Assembly (NCBI GenBank): GCA_944990035.1 | Contig: CALYLX010000160.1 | Location: 434,001-498,000, forward strand | DNA: 64,000 nucleotides | Source: Clitopilus passeckerianus | Lineage: Eukaryota > Basidiomycota > Agaricomycetes > Agaricales > Entolomataceae | Direction: 5' to 3' | Part shown: positions 22,948 through 33,215 of the stretch, piece by piece | Numbering within the stretch: position 1 is the stretch's first letter | Layout of the letters: the number at the start of each line of letters is the position of its first letter | Made by a program: the position numbers and the translations under genes | The notes under the pieces: generated by a model | Database searches by the model: none | What the model was told of the DNA's origin: nothing | What the model saw: the letters and a program-made list of their open reading frames with translations, nothing else

Positions 22948-23143
22948 GTGCAGTCCTTGCTAGTATGTGTACGCTAGAAGAGCTGTACAACTAGCTTCAA
23001 TCGCGTAGTTGTGAATGCGATTGGTTTCAGTGAACTACTCCAAAGGCCACGACGAAGGGACGGTCGTAGGTCGAAGTGAGAGGTACAAATTCGACGAACG
23101 CAGGATGTGCTGTTGAAGATGCTAAGAACAGCAATGCGCAGCT

Positions 23144-23607
23144 TGTTACAGTTACCTTGGATACGCACCCGGACTCTTTTTCCTTTTACTCATCTACCAT
23201 TACTATTCCCCCGCCCCGCTTACGTTTATACAATTACTCAGTACTGCTGCGCATTACTCATCCCTTTAGCTACGATTACTCAGTATTCTCACGATTGTGG
23301 GATACTTGTACTATATTTACTTACCATGACTCGTCGTGACTCTTACTCTGACTCGCTCCGAGTCATACTTACTTTTGCTTACTTAGCATTGCTGCGCAAT
23401 GCCCAACCCTTAGCCCTACTCTTCATGTATAAATACTTTCACGCTTTTGGTCTTGCTTCCCCAGCTTGACCTAAAAGCCTATACATCGCTATTTGCTTTA
23501 ACTTCGACTCGCTCGATTTCTCTCGCTCGTCTCTACAAAGGCTGGTAGAGGACTGAGCAGCTGAACCCTTGATACTTAGTTAAGCGCGTAGCGATACTAG
23601 CTTAACA
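23144..23607 (+). repeat. Solo LTR of the 27626 gypsy family
   Basis: Starts TGTTACAGTTACC and ends CTAGCTTAACA, as do the LTRs of the complete element. It is 464 bp against 462 bp and carries several substitutions and a 2-bp C-run expansion, so it is older. Flanking pentamers (CAGCT left, ACGGT right) do not match, so either an ectopic exchange or later change removed the duplication. Confidence 0.85.
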
Positions 23608-23685
23608 ACGGTGCTTATTGCGCTACTCAGAGCCTTACGTCCTCAGCCATTCAACGCATTCACTCCACCTGCTTGTCTGCACCTA

Positions 23686-25291
23686 CAGTGACTCAAACAA
23701 TTGTCCCAATGTTTCGCACTTTTTGACTGTTTGGATAATAACTCTAGACTAAGTACAAACAAGACCAAAGTATAGGTACATTTCTAAAAGCATTCAATCT
23801 TAGCTTTCCGAATATATAAAAAGATTAAAACTCCGAATGGAATTGATGGAGATATAGTGCAAACAAGACAGGCCAACATTGGGACAATTATTTGGTCTTG
23901 ACCCTAAAAATGGCTCATCAGTGCTATAGCTTGCTATACATCATTAGAAACCATAATATAACTCTGGTATATATTTTAAATAGCTAAACACAATAATATA
24001 GAAGTAGTATAGACAACACCAATGCTCTTAGAAATGTAGTACTCATCCTCCATTGATATATTTACTTTTTATAATGTCACATGCTTATCTGAACTTTTTG
24101 CTGCTATTTCTTTAGGAGAAATTGGTGAGAATCCTTTGTGCTAGGTTATATTACTTGAACAAAGCCTTTGGCTAGTACTTTAAATGATAGGAAACTTTTT
24201 CTAGGCATTCTGCTAAGCTATTTATTTAAATTTATTAATATTTAATCAGATATTGGTATCTGCAGAACTACTAATGCTATTTCTGTTCAAGAGCACATTA
24301 TATCCATGACTATTAGTCTAATTGGCTTACATTGTACACCTAGATTGTATCAAAAATAGTTGCTTGAGGTAGATATAATTGCGATTACACTTATGGTACA
24401 TTTGTATAATTAGTATAAAGCAATAAAATATTGATTGGAGCTACGGAAATTGAATCTATCAAGAATTCAACTACACCATTAAATCAATAGACTGTTCTGC
24501 TAGCTATTTCAAAGCATTTACATGATTAGAAAAGTGATTATTGGATGAAAAATGGGTAATCACAGAGGGGATATTAAAATAGATTTATTTCATCTCAATC
24601 AAAGACTATGTTAGAGGCATAAAGCAGCTACTAAAGTCAAGTAACTTCTATAGATCCTCATATGAAGCCTAATGCCAAGTGAAATATAATAGTTTCCTAT
24701 CAATATTACTGCATTTGGGTCATAAATCTGGCTATTTTAAAAAAGTATTTATTTTCTGAAAATATAAAAGCCTTACACATACTTTTTACAAGGGAAGAAA
24801 AAATTCCTAGAGCATTGGGACTATATATCTGGACCAACTCCTGCATTTTAAAGGTATATGACCTATCAAAAAGTCTTAACACCTCTTTCAATCAAGCTTG
24901 CTAATTTTATTTGTATTTTTATTAATCCAATCACATGGAAGGGAATTCTGCAGGAAGATACCTCTAGAGCTATTGTGCATATACTAGTATAGTCTTTTGA
25001 AAACTACCTATACCAGTGTACTGGCTTAAAAAAGTATCTGAAGTATTTAAATGTGTGGTTTCCTTATTTTTAGGGTTAAGACCCAATAATTGTCCCAATG
25101 TTGGCCTGTCTTGTTTGCACTATATCTCCATCAATTCCATTCGGAGTTTTAATCTTTTTATATATTCGGAAAGCTAAGATTGAATGCTTTTAGAAATGTA
25201 CCTATACTTTGGTCTTGTTTGTACTTGGTCTAGAGTTATTGTCCAAACAGTCAAAAAGTGCGAAACATTGGGACAATTGTTTGAGTCACTG
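23686..25291. mobile_element. Tc1/mariner-like element with 226-bp inverted repeats
   Basis: Bounded by TA dinucleotides (23684-23685 and 25292-25293), with tips CAGTGACTCAAACAATTGTC. The inverted repeats (23686-23911 and 25066-25291) are about 226 bp and differ at only a few positions. TA targets and CAGTG tips are typical of Tc1/mariner. The 1.15-kb core is AT-rich and has no intact transposase; a weak NPITWKGILQED-like stretch near 24930 may be a relic. The near-identity of the arms suggests recent activity or gene conversion; the element is non-autonomous. Confidence 0.8.
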
Positions 25292-25412
25292 TATACCTCA
25301 AATTGACGAATATGTTTAGTGAGTGTTCCAGATGCTATCAACCCATTGTCTCTCATCGGTTAGTCAAAGGCTAGGTTCTTCGTCAAATCTCTCCGTTCTT
25401 GAAGCCTTCCCA

Positions 25413-25663
25413 CATCAGCAAAATTTCACTGGACTTGCAGATTTTTGTAAAATCTTTTAGTGTTTAAAAATAACTTTTAGCACAAAATATAGCACAAAAA
25501 CTTTAAGTAAGTTGACTGCAAGCCACACCATAAGACACCAACCTAGCTTATAGGGCTTATAGGGCTTACATACCTTGAGTGGCTTGCAGAGTGCTGCAAG
25601 ACAACTGCAAGTTTTGGTAAGCCAAGGCAAGGCAGCTGTAAGCTAGGTATTTTTTTGCTGATG
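25413..25663 (-). mobile_element. 251-bp CATCAGC-tipped MITE-like element, copy A
   Basis: Left tip CATCAGCAAAA, right tip TTTTTTGCTGATG. The interior is rich in CTTGCAG/CTGCAAG words. It is an inverted copy of the interrupted element at 27207-34617. Flanks share only CA, so a 3-bp duplication is not evident. Confidence 0.75.
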
Positions 25664-25675
25664 CACCCCGAATGG

Positions 25676-26789
25676 GTTATCTCTCGGGACTTCAGCGCTG
25701 AACACCACAGCCGTTCTGAGAGCTTCCCACCACCCTTGGTGGCACCAAGGGTTTCGCAAACATCCAAGCTCTTTAACAAGGGCTTTGGGCTTGTCAGGTG
25801 GTGCTGGTTGCCCTTGCTTCCAAATCTCAATGCTTACCATTTGTTTCGTTTGATTCTTACAGGTTCCCGAATTTTGTAGATGGGGCGAGTTGCCTCTCAG
25901 AACTTCAGTGCTGAACACCACAACCGTTTTGAGAGCTCCTCGTTCTGACCCCTTGGTGCCAGGGGTTCGGCGAATGGTCAAGCTCTTCGTTCACAGGTGA
26001 TTTCCACGCTTTGCTTCCAAATCTCAAAGCTTACTGTTCCTTTCCCTACAGCTCTTACAGGTCACCGTGTTTTTGTAAATGAGGCGAGTTGCCTCTCAGA
26101 ACTCCAGTGCTGAACAACACAGCCGTTCTGGGAGCTTCTTGTTCTGACTCTTTGGTGCCACCGTCTTGCCCAGTTAGTAGTGCCAGAGGTTTGGCAAACG
26201 TTCAAGCTCTTCGCTCAAGCTTTTTGTTTACAGGTGATTTCTGTGCTTTGCTTCCAAATTTCAAAGCTTACCGTTTGTTTCATTTGATTCTTACAGGTTC
26301 CCGAATTCTGTAGATGAGGCGAGTTGCCTCTCAGAACTCCAGTACTGAACACCACAGCCATTCTGGGAGCTTCTTGTTCTGACATCTTGGTGCCACCGTC
26401 TTGCCCAGTTGGTGGTACCGAGGGCTTTGCAAGTATCCAAGCTCTTTGACGAGGGCTTTGGATTTGTCCGGTGGTTCTGGCTGTCCTTCACAGGTAATTG
26501 TGCCCATGCTTCCAAATCTCAGAGCTTACCATTTGTTTCCTTTGGTTCTTGCAGGTCGCGGCCGTTTTGTAGATGGGGCAAGTTGCCTCTCAGGGCTTCA
26601 GTGCTGAACACCACAGCCATTCTGAGAACTTCTCGTTCTGACCCCTTGGTGCCACCGTCTTGCCCAGTTGGTGGTGCCAAGGGGGTTTGCAAGTGTTGGT
26701 TTGTCCCTCCTGTTCGTTTTGGGAAAGAAGAGCAATGTGCGTTTCTTCATCTCTGTTTTGCCATGAGGCTCTGAAACACCAATCAATAC
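25676..26789. repeat. Five-copy long tandem repeat (~197-259 bp units)
   Basis: The block GCGAGTTGCCTCTCAGAACT, followed by CAGTGCTGAACACCACAG, starts at about 25887, 26084, 26319 and 26578, with a diverged copy at 25676. Each unit also has a GCTTCCAAATCTCA block and a pyrimidine tract with TTACAGGT, which looks like a splice acceptor. All frames contain stops. Units differ by indels, giving spacings of about 211, 197, 235 and 259 bp. It lies exactly between two CATCAG-tipped elements. Confidence 0.8.
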
Positions 26790-27042
26790 CATCAGGAAAA
26801 TCAAATGCAACTTAATTTCAACTTAAATAGAACTTAGTACTAACTTGATGCTTATTTAAAATTATGAATAAGCAGTTTTTTTGTAAAAATATGCTTTATT
26901 CTGTAATTTTTCTACTTAATAGCTGCTTACACTATTTACAATTTATTTGGCTGCTGGGATAAAAGTGTATAAGTAGCATTTAAGTTAAACATTTGGCTAA
27001 GTAGGCCTAAGTTGGGTCTAAGCAGAAGGGGTTTTCCTGATG
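26790..27042. mobile_element. 253-bp CATCAGG-tipped MITE-like element B
   Basis: Left tip CATCAGGAAAA, right tip TTTTCCTGATG, 11 bp perfect. The interior is AT-rich with TTAAGT/ACTTAA words. No coding potential. No clear target duplication (TAC left, CAC right). Confidence 0.65.
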
Positions 27043-27273
27043 CACGTAGCTTCTCGTAGATAGGTCTTGCAACACGAGAATCATGCCAACTGCCCAGAGC
27101 ATTCAAACAACATGCTATAATTTCCCCTTGGAGTGAAAGTCAGTTGACACAATGAGATACATTATAATGGAACAATTGGAATCACCTTGTGAGCAGAAAG
27201 TAATAGTCATCAGCAAAAAAATACCTAGCTTACAGCTGCCTTGCCTTGGCTTACAGAAACTTGCAGTTGTCTT

Positions 27274-27414
27274 CATCAGAAAAATATAACATGACTTGTT
27301 CCATCTTGACAAGGCCTTAACTAACTTAGTTGTATCTTAAACCCAATTAAGACATCCTGGGGTACAATTAAGTTGGCCAAGATTGAAAAAAACTATATAA
27401 TATTTTTCTGATGA
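27274..27414. mobile_element. 141-bp CATCAGAAAAA-tipped MITE-like element C
   Basis: Tips CATCAGAAAAATAT and ATATTTTTCTGATGA. It is nested in element D with CTT on both sides. Comparison with uninterrupted copy A shows the empty site had a single CTT, proving a 3-bp target duplication. The tips are the same as those of the 21.8-kb element. Confidence 0.8.
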
Positions 27415-27625
27415 CTTGCAGCACTCTGCAAGCTACTCAAGGTATGTAAACCATATAAACCCTATAAGCTACTAGTAGGTTGGTGTCTTATAGTATGACT
27501 TGCGGTCAACTTACTTAGAGTTTTTGTTCTGTATTATGTGCTAAAAGTTATTTTTAAACACCTAAAAAAATTTCAAAAATCTGCAAGTAATTTGCAAGGC
27601 AGCTGCAAGACAGCCTTCTGCAAGT

Positions 27626-28087
27626 TGTTACAGTTACCTTGGATACGCACCCGGACTCTTTTTCCTTTTACTCATCTACCATTACTATCCCCGCCCCGCT
27701 TACGTTTATACAATTACTCAGTACTGCTGCGCATTACTCATCCCTTTAGCTATGATTACTCAGTATTCTCACGATCGTGGGATACTTGTACTATATTTAC
27801 TTACCATGACTCGTCGTGACTCTTACTCTGACTCACTCCGAGTCATACTTACTTTTGCTTACTTAGCATTGCTGCGCAATGCCCAACCCTTAGCCCTACT
27901 CTTCATGTATAAATACTTTCACGCTTTTGGTCTTGCTTCCCCAGCTTGACCTAAAAGCCTATACATCGCTATTTGCTTTAACTTCGACTCGCTCGATTAC
28001 TCTCGCTCGTCTCTACAAAGGCTGGTAGAGGACTAAGCAGCTGAACTCTTGATACTTGGTTGAGCACGTAGCGATACTAGCTTAACA
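27626..28087 (+). repeat. 5' LTR
   Basis: Begins TGTTACAGTTACC and ends CTAGCTTAACA. It carries a TATA box at 27908-27915 and the probable transcript start near 27942. It is 460 of 462 identical to the 3' LTR. Confidence 0.95.
27908..27952 (+). promoter_or_regulatory. LTR promoter: TATA box and transcript 5' end
   Basis: TATAAATA at 27908-27915 is 34 bp upstream of CAGCTTGACCT (27942-27952). That 11-mer is the exact complement of the primer-binding site at 28090-28100, so transcription probably begins at or next to 27942. Confidence 0.7.
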
Positions 28088-28089
28088 AA

Positions 28090-28100
28090 AGGTCAAGCTG
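28090..28100 (+). other. Self-primer binding site
   Basis: AGGTCAAGCTG lies two bases after the 5' LTR. It pairs with 27942-27952 over exactly 11 nt, with mismatches on both sides. In Tf1/sushi-type elements the first 11 nt of the transcript fold back to prime reverse transcription, replacing a tRNA. Confidence 0.75.
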
Positions 28101-28129
28101 ATCTGATAGCCCGCTCATCGCAAGCGTAG

Positions 28130-29419
28130 GCCACAACCACCAAACCACCTGACTGCAAGAGGTCAACTACCCTTGCAGAACCGACCGGAACCACGTCTCC
28201 CTCAAGACCGCCGAACGCCTCAACTCCCACCGGGACAGAGAGAGTAGTACAACTTGACGACGGTACTTACTCAGAATTCGACCTTAAGACAAACCGTTGG
28301 AGACATTTGGTACCGAAAGACGAAGACCCGCGACAATATCGATTTGGCGACTACCTTAGCAGTGCCTACTTCACCGAAGAAGTAAAGAACCCAGAACCAG
28401 AACCACAGCCAGACCCCGAACCAGAATCAGAACCAGAGCAAGAACCCGAAGAAGAATCGGAAACAGAACCAGAACCCCCCAGACAGACTCAGACTCCGAC
28501 ACCCGCACAAACCCCGAAACAAGAACCACCAGAAATGGCTCCAACCAACCCTGAACCAAAGAAACTCGCCGAACTCCGAATGGGACAACCATTTGAATAT
28601 GATGGTGACCGAAGAAATGCCGAAGTTTGGTTGTTGGAAGTCAAGATGTACCTAAGCCTGAACGACCACATCTACGACAACAACAACAAGCAAATCGCTT
28701 TTGCACTTTCCTTTTTGAAGAAAGGAACCGCTTTGGCATGGAAACGATCTTTCTGCCAAAACTACACAAACAAAGATAACGACATCATCCTCCCCGATTT
28801 CAAACAATTCGAGAAAGAATTCATCAACGCCTTCTACCCAGTAGACGGAGAAGGACAGGCATTTGCATCCCTAGACGCTCTCACGCAGAAAGGACCAATT
28901 GACGATTACATATCTCAATTCAAAGTCCTTATCTCCGCCTCCGGGATCACCGATGAAAAGGCGAAGATTGAATTCTTCCAGAAAGGACTCAACTCCAAGA
29001 TCATCGAAAAGATCTATAACCTCCCCATTCTTCCCGTCACCATTAACAGATGGTACGAACACGCTGCCCGATTTGATGCACAATGGCGTAGAGGACAGAA
29101 CGTCATCCGCCGCAACAGAGGACTCCCCCCTATTTCCCATGCAAATCCCCGCAATACCCACGCCACAGCAGACCCTAACGCCATGGACATTGACGCCTTA
29201 TCTTTTGAAAAGAGAAAGGAGTTAATGAAGGAAGGGAAATGTTTCCGCTGTTTCAAGAAAGGACATCGCTCTCGAGAATGCCCTGAACGCAGAGGAGGAA
29301 AGCAGTCCAACACCAACTCCTATGGCAAGAAAAACATCAAAGATCTTGTCAGAACCATTAGAGCGTTGGAAGCGGAAGAATTGGAGAGCTTCTGGAATGA
29401 GCTCGATGAGGATTTTTAG
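28130..29419 (+). CDS. gag: Retrotransposon Gag
   Basis: Gag forms the virus-like particle and packages the element RNA. The N-terminal part has a Pro/Glu repeat region (PEPEPQPDPEPESEPEQ). The capsid-like helical region follows (FEYDGDRRNAEVWLLEVKMY, FEKEFINAFYP, DDYISQFKVLI). A canonical CX2CX4HX4C zinc knuckle (CFRCFKKGHRSREC) is near the end; stop TAG at 29417-29419. The frame is open from 28130, just after a TAG at 28127, but its first ATG is at 28535, inside coding-like sequence. Text such as GTYSEFDLKTNRWRHL before that ATG looks like real gag, so translation may begin at a non-AUG codon or on a spliced leader. The following pol frame is -1 relative to gag. Confidence 0.85.
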   Translation, partial: ATTTKPPDCKRSTTLAEPTGTTSPSRPPNASTPTGTERVVQLDDGTYSEFDLKTNRWRHLVPKDEDPRQYRFGDYLSSAYFTEEVKNPEPEPQPDPEPESEPEQEPEEESETEPEPPRQTQTPTPAQTPKQEPPEMAPTNPEPKKLAELRMGQPFEYDGDRRNAEVWLLEVKMYLSLNDHIYDNNNKQIAFALSFLKKGTALAWKRSFCQNYTNKDNDIILPDFKQFEKEFINAFYPVDGEGQAFASLDALTQKGPIDDYISQFKVLISASGITDEKAKIEFFQKGLNSKIIEKIYNLPILPVTINRWYEHAARFDAQWRRGQNVIRRNRGLPPISHANPRNTHATADPNAMDIDALSFEKRKELMKEGKCFRCFKKGHRSRECPERRGGKQSNTNSYGKKNIKDLVRTIRALEAEELESFWNELDEDF

Positions 29420-32400
29420 AACGGCGGCCAGTGTCAACGTCTGAACCCGCCACAATACTGATTTCTTCTATGTCGTATGCAGAACCTTTTGATAAATCTA
29501 TGCGTCTACCCATTAAGGTCTCTGCTCCGAATGAAGAAAGAACCGTTGAAACCAAAGCACTAGTCGACTCAGGTGCTCAAGGACTATTCATCGACAAAGA
29601 ATTCGTCGCCCGCCATCGAATCAAAACACATCCCCTTCGACAACCTCTCACTGCCAAGAATGTTGACGGCACTATCAACAAAACAGGGCAGATCACCCAT
29701 TACACCTGGGTCGATATAGGGATAGGGAAACACAAGGCGTCAGAACAGTGCCTGGTCACCGGATTAGGGAATGAACACCTGATCCTCGGACTCCCATGGC
29801 TGAAGCGAACGAATCCAGAAATCAACTGGCAAAAGGGGACACTATTCATTAATCCCAAACGCGTCAAGACATCCCCGCTACGCACGGCCCTTGCCCGAGT
29901 CCAGATCAGACGACTAGCTGCAACAGAGGAATCACGCCCAGACATTTCCAACGTACCCGACGAACCCGAACCCATTGAAACACCCTTAGAAGAACCCAAT
30001 GACGAACAAGACCTGGTTATTGCCTATGTGAAAGGAGAACCAGTGATGGGGATATTCGAACGAGCCAATTCCCCATTGACAAATGAACATCGAGAACCAG
30101 AAATCAGAAGAATTCGAGCCGCAAATATCTCCCGAATCACCCGAGACAGAGGATCACTGCGATTTGTCCCGACCCAGAACGTCTGGATCCGCGCCAAGAC
30201 GTCCATCTCCCAGACCCTAGAACATCAGAAAACTGAAGAAGTCAAGAAGAAACTTGAAGACCTCATTCCCCCCGAATACCACGAATTCAAGAAAGTCTTC
30301 GAGAAAGAAGCATCAGAACGATTTCCTCCATCTCGGCCTTGGGATCACGCCATTGATCTCAAACCAGACTTTGTTCCGAAAGACTGCAAGGTCTACCCTC
30401 TCAACCCAAAGGAGCAAGCCGAAATGGACAAATTTCTCGAAGAAAACTTACGGAAAGGATACATCCGACCCTCGAAATCACCTCAAGCATCACCCTTCTT
30501 CTTTGTAGCGAAGAAAGAAGCAAACGCACTACGACCCTGCCAAGATTACCGATATCTCAACAGTGGAACTGTCAAGAATGCCTACCCCTTACCACTAGTC
30601 AGCGACCTACTCGACAAACTCAGAGGAGCAAAGATTTTCACAAAACTAGACATCCGATGGGGATATCATAATGTCCGGATCAAAGAAGGAGACGAGTGGA
30701 AAGCAGCCTTCAAAACAAATCGAGGCTTGTTTGAACCCACCGTCATGTTCTTTGGACTATGCAACTCCCCAGCCACGTTTCAAGCAATGATGAACCACAT
30801 CTTCAGAGACATGATCGATGAAGGATGGTTAATCATCTACATGGATGACATGTTACTCTTCTCTAAAGACCCAAGAGAACATGAGAAGCGCACCAAACGG
30901 GTACTCCAAAGGCTGATGGAACACAACCTGTTCCTCAAAGCTGAGAAATGCAAATTCAACGTGACAGAAGTCGAATTCCTTGGAATGATCATATCGCCAG
31001 ACAAGATCCACATGGACCCGACTAAACTCGATGGGATAAAGAAATGGCCAACCCCGACCACCGTAAAAGAAGTTCGGTCCTTTTTGGGATTTGGCAACTT
31101 CTACCGAAGGTTCATAGGGAAATATGCGGAACTAGCCCGACCCCTGAACAATCTCACCAAGAAAGATCAGCCCTTTACATGGGGAAAGGAACAAGAAGAA
31201 GCATTCGAAGCCCTAAAGAAAAGGTTCGCGGAGACACCCGTACTCACGATGCCCGATCCAACGAAACCATTCACCATTGAATGTGATGCATCCAAGTGGG
31301 CAACAGGAGCAGTGCTACGCCAACGAGACGAAAATAACGACTGGCACCCTTGTGGATACATCTCTCACTCCTTCACCCCAACCGAACGGAACTACGAAAT
31401 CTACGACAGGGAACTACTCGCTATAGTCAGAGCACTGGAGACTTGGCGACACTATCTACAAGGATCAGCCCACCCTGTCACGGTATTCTCCGACCATAAG
31501 AACCTGACCTACTACCGAACGCCACAGAAACTTAGCCGACGACAAGCACGATGGAGTTTACTCCTCTCCCAATATGACCTAAACCTAGTCCATGTACCAG
31601 GAACTCAGATGGTCCAATCTGACGAACTATCCCGACGAGCAGATCACATTCTAGACCACGACACCGACAACAAAGACATCACCATGCTACCTGATAAACT
31701 CTTCATCCGAACAATTGACACCGAACTTAAGGCGGAATTTGCCGAACACATGATGAAAGACGAATTCTTCACGGAAGCAATACGACACCTGAAGAACCAC
31801 TCTACCCCCATCAAATCGGCTTTAGCCGACTGGAAAGTAGAGGACTCTCTCCTCTTCTTCCGAGGGCGATGCTATGTCCCTAATGACGCTACCCTACGAC
31901 GAAGCCTCATACAGAAGTATCATGACACACCTATGGCCGGGCACCCAGGAGCATTCAAGACGATGGAGTTAATTTCCGAACACTACTGGTGGCCCAGAAT
32001 GTTTGGAACTGTCAAATCCTACGTTGATGGATGTGCCCCTTGCCAACAGATGAAGGTCAATACACACCCCACGGCACCTCCCCTGAACCCAGTCAAATTT
32101 ACCGCCACACGACCCTTCGAACTTGCCTCTACAGATTTCATCACTGATCTTCCTGAGGTTAACGGTTACGACTCACTCATGGTCGTGGTAGACCATGGCC
32201 TTAGTAAGGGGGTGATTTTGATCCCTTGCAAGAAGACCATTGACGCCCTAGGCACTGCCAACAACTACCTGGATGCTGTCTACAGAAGATTCGGACTTCC
32301 TGATAAACTGATATCCGATAGAGGTCCACAATTCGCATCCAAAGTATTCCAAGAACTAGGACGACTCCTAGGAATCAAGCTTTCCCTGACAACCGCATAT

Positions 32401-33165
32401 CACCCACAAGCAGATGGAGAAACCGAACGCGTCAACCAAGACATTGGCGCTTATCTCCGACTATTCTGCGCCAACAACCCCGAGAAATGGCTAGAACTAA
32501 TTCCCCTAATGGAATTCGCCCATAACAAACGTGTTCATGCCGTCACCGCACAAACTCCATTCTACCTAATGAACGGAGCAGAACCACGTGCTATCCCCCT
32601 TCCATATCAGAAGACCAATGTCCCTGCTGCGGAAACCCGAATGAAAGAACTCCAACAGGCACGAGACGAAGCTGCGGCTGCCCATGAACTTGCGAGACGA
32701 AAGATGGCCGAACGTGTCCGAAGTAACTTCAAACCATTTGAACAAGGACAGAAGGTTTGGTTGGAAACAACTAACCTAAAACTGGCATACTACTCAAAGA
32801 AGTTCACGCCACGACGAGAAGGCCCCTTCACGATCAAAGAAGTTCTAGGTCCACTGACCTACAGATTAGAACTACCCCGAGCATGGAAAATTCACCCTGT
32901 GTTCCACGCCACCCTCCTCACACCATACAAGGAAACCGAGACACATGGGCCCAATTTCCTAGAACCGCCACCTGACCTCATCAATCAAGAAGAAGAATGG
33001 GAAGTGGAAGAAATTGTCGCACACAAACGACATCGTGGGAAGATCCTTTACAAGATCAAGTGGAAAGGATATCCGACATCGGAGAACTCATGGGAACCTG
33101 TGAGAAACCTCCAGAACGCCAAGAAGACCCTTGAAGCATATAAGAAGAGGAAGAACATTCGGTGA
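29410..33165 (+). CDS. pol: Retrotransposon Pol with chromodomain
   Basis: One open frame. Aspartic protease: LVDSGAQGLFID. Reverse transcriptase: PCQDYRYLN, FTKLDIRWGYHN, LCNSPATFQ, YMDDMLLFS. RNase H: FTIECDASKWATGAVL with a downstream REL motif. Integrase: zinc-binding H...H, CAPCQQMK, catalytic Asp in STDFITDLP, second Asp in SDRGPQF, Glu in DGETERVNQ. Chromodomain at the C-terminus: EWEVEEIVAHKR, LYKIKWKGYP, NSWEPVRNL. All catalytic residues are present. The frame is open across the gag stop, so synthesis by -1 slippage on the T5 run at 29413-29417 is plausible. Chromodomains steer integration toward marked chromatin. Confidence 0.95.
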   Translation, partial: GFLERRPVSTSEPATILISSMSYAEPFDKSMRLPIKVSAPNEERTVETKALVDSGAQGLFIDKEFVARHRIKTHPLRQPLTAKNVDGTINKTGQITHYTWVDIGIGKHKASEQCLVTGLGNEHLILGLPWLKRTNPEINWQKGTLFINPKRVKTSPLRTALARVQIRRLAATEESRPDISNVPDEPEPIETPLEEPNDEQDLVIAYVKGEPVMGIFERANSPLTNEHREPEIRRIRAANISRITRDRGSLRFVPTQNVWIRAKTSISQTLEHQKTEEVKKKLEDLIPPEYHEFKKVFEKEASERFPPSRPWDHAIDLKPDFVPKDCKVYPLNPKEQAEMDKFLEENLRKGYIRPSKSPQASPFFFVAKKEANALRPCQDYRYLNSGTVKNAYPLPLVSDLLDKLRGAKIFTKLDIRWGYHNVRIKEGDEWKAAFKTNRGLFEPTVMFFGLCNSPATFQAMMNHIFRDMIDEGWLIIYMDDMLLFSKDPREHEKRTKRVLQRLMEHNLFLKAEKCKFNVTEVEFLGMIISPDKIHMDPTKLDGIKKWPTPTTVKEVRSFLGFGNFYRRFIGKYAELARPLNNLTKKDQPFTWGKEQEEAFEALKKRFAETPVLTMPDPTKPFTIECDASKWATGAVLRQRDENNDWHPCGYISHSFTPTERNYEIYDRELLAIVRALETWRHYLQGSAHPVTVFSDHKNLTYYRTPQKLSRRQARWSLLLSQYDLNLVHVPGTQMVQSDELSRRADHILDHDTDNKDITMLPDKLFIRTIDTELKAEFAEHMMKDEFFTEAIRHLKNHSTPIKSALADWKVEDSLLFFRGRCYVPNDATLRRSLIQKYHDTPMAGHPGAFKTMELISEHYWWPRMFGTVKSYVDGCAPCQQMKVNTHPTAPPLNPVKFTATRPFELASTDFITDLPEVNGYDSLMVVVDHGLSKGVILIPCKKTIDALGTANNYLDAVYRRFGLPDKLISDRGPQFASKVFQELGRLLGIKLSLTTAYHPQADGETERVNQDIGAYLRLFCANNPEKWLELIPLMEFAHNKRVHAVTAQTPFYLMNGAEPRAIPLPYQKTNVPAAETRMKELQQARDEAAAAHELARRKMAERVRSNFKPFEQGQKVWLETTNLKLAYYSKKFTPRREGPFTIKEVLGPLTYRLELPRAWKIHPVFHATLLTPYKETETHGPNFLEPPPDLINQEEEWEVEEIVAHKRHRGKILYKIKWKGYPTSENSWEPVRNLQNAKKTLEAYKKRKNIR

Positions 33166-33215
33166 ATCTCCATCAACCCACAGCACTTCGCCGAAGCAAA
33201 CACATCTTGCTTATA

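Noticed and set aside
25174..25356. Minus-strand 60-codon frame beside the Tc1-like element
   Set aside because: Most of it lies inside the inverted repeat arm and it crosses the element border.
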